Shown: positions 61,013 to 64,000 of the stretch, in pieces | How the letters are laid out: every line of letters starts with the position of its first letter | Position numbering within the stretch: position 1 is the stretch's first letter | Source of the DNA: Anopheles merus | Taxonomy: Eukaryota > Arthropoda > Insecta > Diptera > Culicidae | Assembly (NCBI RefSeq): GCF_017562075.2 | Contig: NC_054084.1 | Span: 30,764,158 to 30,828,157 of the forward strand | Direction: 5' to 3' | DNA: 64,000 nt | Notes under the pieces: generated by a model | Database searches by the model: none | The model's input: the letters and a program-made list of their open reading frames with translations, nothing else | Told to the model about the DNA's origin: nothing | Made by a program: the position numbers and the translations under genes

Positions 61013-62710
61013 CTGTCAATTGGTAGGTAAATTAAGTGTATTTCATAAGCTAAATGTAGCGTACAACTAAAGTCAAAATTTTGCAAGATGTTTCACAAAC
61101 ATTTAAGTGTATGAAACTTCCCTAGAAAACTGGCATTCTTCAATTTTGGATTGGAGTTCAAAGTGCTAGAATCAAAAGAGCAGAAATATTATACATTTGA
61201 ATCAATTTTCTCAAAACGGTGCTGGGTCTAATAGAACAAGAACTCTCCTTCAAAAAGGCAGTTAAGAATATGCAACCTAATGCGTTTAAACAATTGTGGA
61301 TATTGAGTGCCTCAACTCCTTCCCAACAACTCCATCGGCGTCCAAGTATGGCATCCACCCCGACACTGAACATCATCGGTTCCGCCATTGGAACAGGTCA
61401 TTGGATTAGTGTGGTGCTGGTGATGATTTGCATGAACAAAACAAGCACGGCGGAATATTGTTGTTGACAACAAAACTAGGCAGTAGTACCCTATCATAAT
61501 ACCAACGCCATTTCTGTCCACTTCCCCACTTCAATTTGTTTGTTATTGAACCCGCAGTGTAATCTGAAGCCGCGGTGTGCGTAGTAGCGTACAGTAGACG
61601 GCGAACGTCCATCTCATCATCGATGCTGCGTAAAATCTAGCCCCCAAAAACAACAACAAAAATCCCCCCCCCCCCCCCCGGCGAAAGACTTCGGAAAGTT
61701 TTGAATGGAAATATTTCGAGATTTGATTGATAACTTCGCGCGCCTAACGTGCCCTTGCAATCGCAGCGGTGTAACTTCACAGTGCTGCATACGGTCGCCC
61801 TCGGACGCGGTGTAACTTCCAGTCGACCATTACCGGAAAGTCACCGTACCCGGGGGTACACCTTTTCCGGCGACACTGCCGATTATTATATTTGTAGATG
61901 TCCGCAGACCTTCGCCGACTGCCTAAGAGACTACCTCAATGCGTGAGGTGAGCTTCTCCATAGAGCATGTCGAGCCCTTACAGAGGGAGGGGGAAGGTTC
62001 ATCGATATATGCGATCGGTTCAGTGAACGGACAGTGGGTGTGCTACCGGTTGCAACCGCTGGGTGGGTTCTTGATGGAAAAAGCCCTACCAACGTGCATA
62101 GACGACGTCAGGCGTGCATGCGTGTGTGTATGCGTGCGACCAATTTGTCATTGACCGCGAAAGCCGAATGGTCAACGTGTTGTTGCTGGCAAACGCACAC
62201 CGGGCAAACGGGTAATATACGGGTGAGGGAAAGAAAATGGGTGCGATCGATCTGGCGTTGTTCGGAAGTCGGATGGGGCCGAACCCTCGGATCAGTCGCT
62301 TGCCGTCGGACGGTGTGAACGCAACGCGGTGCATTTCTTGGACGCTTCGAGCGCAGCAACATAGGCACACGGGAGACAGCATAAACTGCATCAACATGGT
62401 AGTGGCAAACGTTATTCAAATTACTTGGTGCTTGGGATCGGTTCAAGTGTAGATGGATTGCAGAAAAAATAATCTTGTCTGTGGTGCACGAAGCAAGAAA
62501 TATGATGAAGGTTAACCGCGACGGAGAAATCAAGCGCGAATTAATATCGGTTTTAATGCCTATTAATTAGTGTACCTGCAATGGCTTTCTGTTTCGTGTG
62601 TCGTTTCGGTTCAGCAGATAGTTAAACGGCTTTATTGTGAAAAAACCCTACTCTTGATCTTTGTAAAATCGATACTAAAATGTGCTATTTTTGTTTGTGT
62701 TTAATTGTAG
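61013..62710. other. Noncoding region, probably upstream intron of the CRAL-TRIO gene
   Basis: No supported ORF. It contains a poly(C) run at 61664-61679. It ends in a T-rich tract and TTAATTGTAG at 62701-62710, a strong acceptor, so at least one 5' exon of the CRAL-TRIO gene should lie upstream. Confidence 0.5.
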
Positions 62711-62788
62711 GTGAAAAAGCAAATCCTAATACCGCCCCGAAAGTACAGAGCGTGTCGTTTGTGGCAGGGTCCCCAGATTGTGCGCAGA

Positions 62789-63748
62789 ATGCCGGAACCG
62801 GAGGGAGTGATCCATCAGCTGTACATGGAGCGGCAGCTCCCACCCAAGGTGGCCGAAGTCGCTCGTACGCAGGGCGAAGATCCGGACCGAACGAGCCTAA
62901 TGATCGAGGAGCTGCGTGATATGATTTATGGTACGAATGTGTGGAAAAGTACCGACTCAGCTCGTGCCAGTGACACTGACGATTGCTTTTCAATTACCTT
63001 TGTAGAAAAGGGCGAATGCATTCCGCACCGCATCGACGACGACTATCTGATAAAGTTTCTGCGCGCTCGGTTCTGGAATGTTCATCATGCGTACAACCTG
63101 ATGGTGCGCTACTACGCGTTCCGGGAAAGCAATCCCGAGTTCTACGAGAACGTCAATCCGATGGCGCTGCGTTCGTTGGGTGATGACGACATTATCTCGA
63201 TCTCGCCCTACCGCGATCAGGAGGGTCGGCGGGTGATTTGCTTCAAGTTTGGCAAGTGGCGCCCGTCCAAGATACCGATTGTGGATCTGTTCCGGGCGAC
63301 GATGCTGCTGCTGGAGGTCGGTTCGCTCGAACCACAGTCGCAGGTGCTGGGCGGAATTGGGATTATGGATCTGGAGGGACTTACGCTGAACCATGCGTGG
63401 AATCTGACGCCCGCCGTTGCCCAGAAGATGCTGGCCCTGCTGGCCACTAGTATGCCGCTGCGGACGAGCCAGATACACATCGTCAACCAGGGCTGGGTGT
63501 TTGATACGGCGTTTCAAATCTTTAAACCCCTGCTGACGGACAAGATGCGGCAGCGGCTGTTCTTCCACGGTACGGATCGGGCCTCGCTGCACAAGTACAT
63601 TGATCCGGAGGCGCTGCCCGAGCGGTACGGTGGAACGAAGCCGGAGTATCCGTACACGTACTGGCTGGAGCATTTGAGCCGGGACGAAAAGGTGGTGGAT
63701 GAGCTGCAGCAGCTCGGGTACGTGTCGGAACCACTGCTGGAGGATTGA
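62789..63748 (+). CDS. CRAL-TRIO domain lipid-binding protein (clavesin/TTPA-like)
   Basis: Two coding exons, 62789-62930 and 63006-63748, give 294 residues. ATG at 62789 is the first ATG after the acceptor at 62710. The frame is open from 62711, so a longer N-terminus spliced from upstream cannot be excluded. Residues 37-85 form the CRAL-TRIO N-terminal helical region (YLIKFLRARFWNVHHAYNLM). The lipid-binding domain spans about 105-262, with GGIGIMDLEGLTLNHAW, the HIVNQGWVFDTAFQIFKPLL block and the closing LPERYGG. Relatives carry hydrophobic ligands such as alpha-tocopherol, retinal or phosphoinositides between membranes. No ligand can be assigned here. There is no signal peptide, so it should be cytosolic. 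Length is typical of the insect family, which has many paralogues. Confidence 0.92.
   Translation: MPEPEGVIHQLYMERQLPPKVAEVARTQGEDPDRTSLMIEELRDMIYGTNVWKSTDSARASDTDDCFSITFVEKGECIPHRIDDDYLIKFLRARFWNVHHAYNLMVRYYAFRESNPEFYENVNPMALRSLGDDDIISISPYRDQEGRRVICFKFGKWRPSKIPIVDLFRATMLLLEVGSLEPQSQVLGGIGIMDLEGLTLNHAWNLTPAVAQKMLALLATSMPLRTSQIHIVNQGWVFDTAFQIFKPLLTDKMRQRLFFHGTDRASLHKYIDPEALPERYGGTKPEYPYTYWLEHLSRDEKVVDELQQLGYVSEPLLED
62931..63005 (+). other. CRAL-TRIO intron, 75 nt, in frame without a stop
   Basis: It begins GTACGAATG and ends ACCTTTGTAG, splitting a Glu codon. Removing it restores DMIYEKGECIPHR, the usual family sequence. Its length is a multiple of three and it has no stop, so an unspliced message would still encode a full protein with 25 extra residues. 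Confidence 0.85.
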
Positions 63749-64000
63749 ACGGAGTGTGTGTGTGTGTGTGTGGGCACATTCGAAGGAGACTGTTTGGGAG
63801 GGTTTTTGTGTAGCGATGAAAAGCGCCAACCGTACAGGGTCTTAGATTTATAAGCTGAGGATAGCCGTTGCACGATAAAAGGCGGGAAGTAGATAGTGTG
63901 ATACATATATTTTCAAAAAGAAAACAAAAAAAATAATTAGTTCAATATTCGCCATACTTTTTAGATGTAGGACATATACATGACATTGAATCAATAAATA
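63749..64000 (+). other. 3' UTR of the CRAL-TRIO gene, cut by the window edge
   Basis: Starts with a short GT tract after the stop codon and becomes AT-rich. AATAAA is at 63993-63998, so cleavage would fall just outside the window. Confidence 0.7.
63993..63998 (+). terminator. Polyadenylation signal AATAAA
   Basis: The canonical hexamer, 245 nt past the CRAL-TRIO stop codon and at the very edge of the window. Confidence 0.65.

Noticed and set aside
62990..63829. 279-codon minus-strand ORF
   Set aside because: Antisense to the CRAL-TRIO coding exon, with no recognisable domain.

Overview
The window looks like a stretch of mosquito nuclear genome, most likely Anopheles. I infer this from introns with GT/AG borders that range from about 75 nt to 2 kb, abundant GT/CA microsatellites, several foldback (MITE-like) elements, and insect-like protein sequences. 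Three protein genes can be read with confidence. All three lie in the right half, and most of the left half has no recognisable gene.

Layout. (1) About 1-34,700 is a gene desert with no ORF I can support. It carries two long-terminal-inverted-repeat foldback elements of one family (4561-5307 and 17771-18226), a 142-bp tandem duplication (22081-22364), microsatellites, and about twenty copies in both orientations of a 17-bp motif, consensus CGCCTAAAAGTATGCAA. (2) 35062-38219, minus strand, is a four-exon BRD7/BRD9-type bromodomain gene. (3) About 38,500-44,600 is a transposon-rich island. Two diverged inverted copies of one MITE family flank it. It holds another foldback element, a 5'-truncated non-LTR retrotransposon fragment, a diverged tandem repeat, and what looks like a decayed intron-bearing gene (40430-43472). 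(4) 45684-50178, plus strand, is a nine-exon gene for translation release factor eRF3, followed by a probable long 3' UTR. (5) About 53,400-62,700 has no clear gene and probably contains 5' exons or introns of the next gene, plus two weak coding-like segments. (6) 62789-63748, plus strand, encodes a CRAL-TRIO lipid-binding protein, with a polyadenylation signal at the right edge of the window.

The three solid genes do unrelated jobs (chromatin remodelling, translation termination, lipid transfer), so there is no sign of an operon or a functional cluster. The observations most worth following are the dispersed 17-bp motif, which I found only in the first 33.5 kb, and the MITE-bounded decayed-gene island between BRD7/9 and eRF3. 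All identifications come from reading the sequence. No database search was run.
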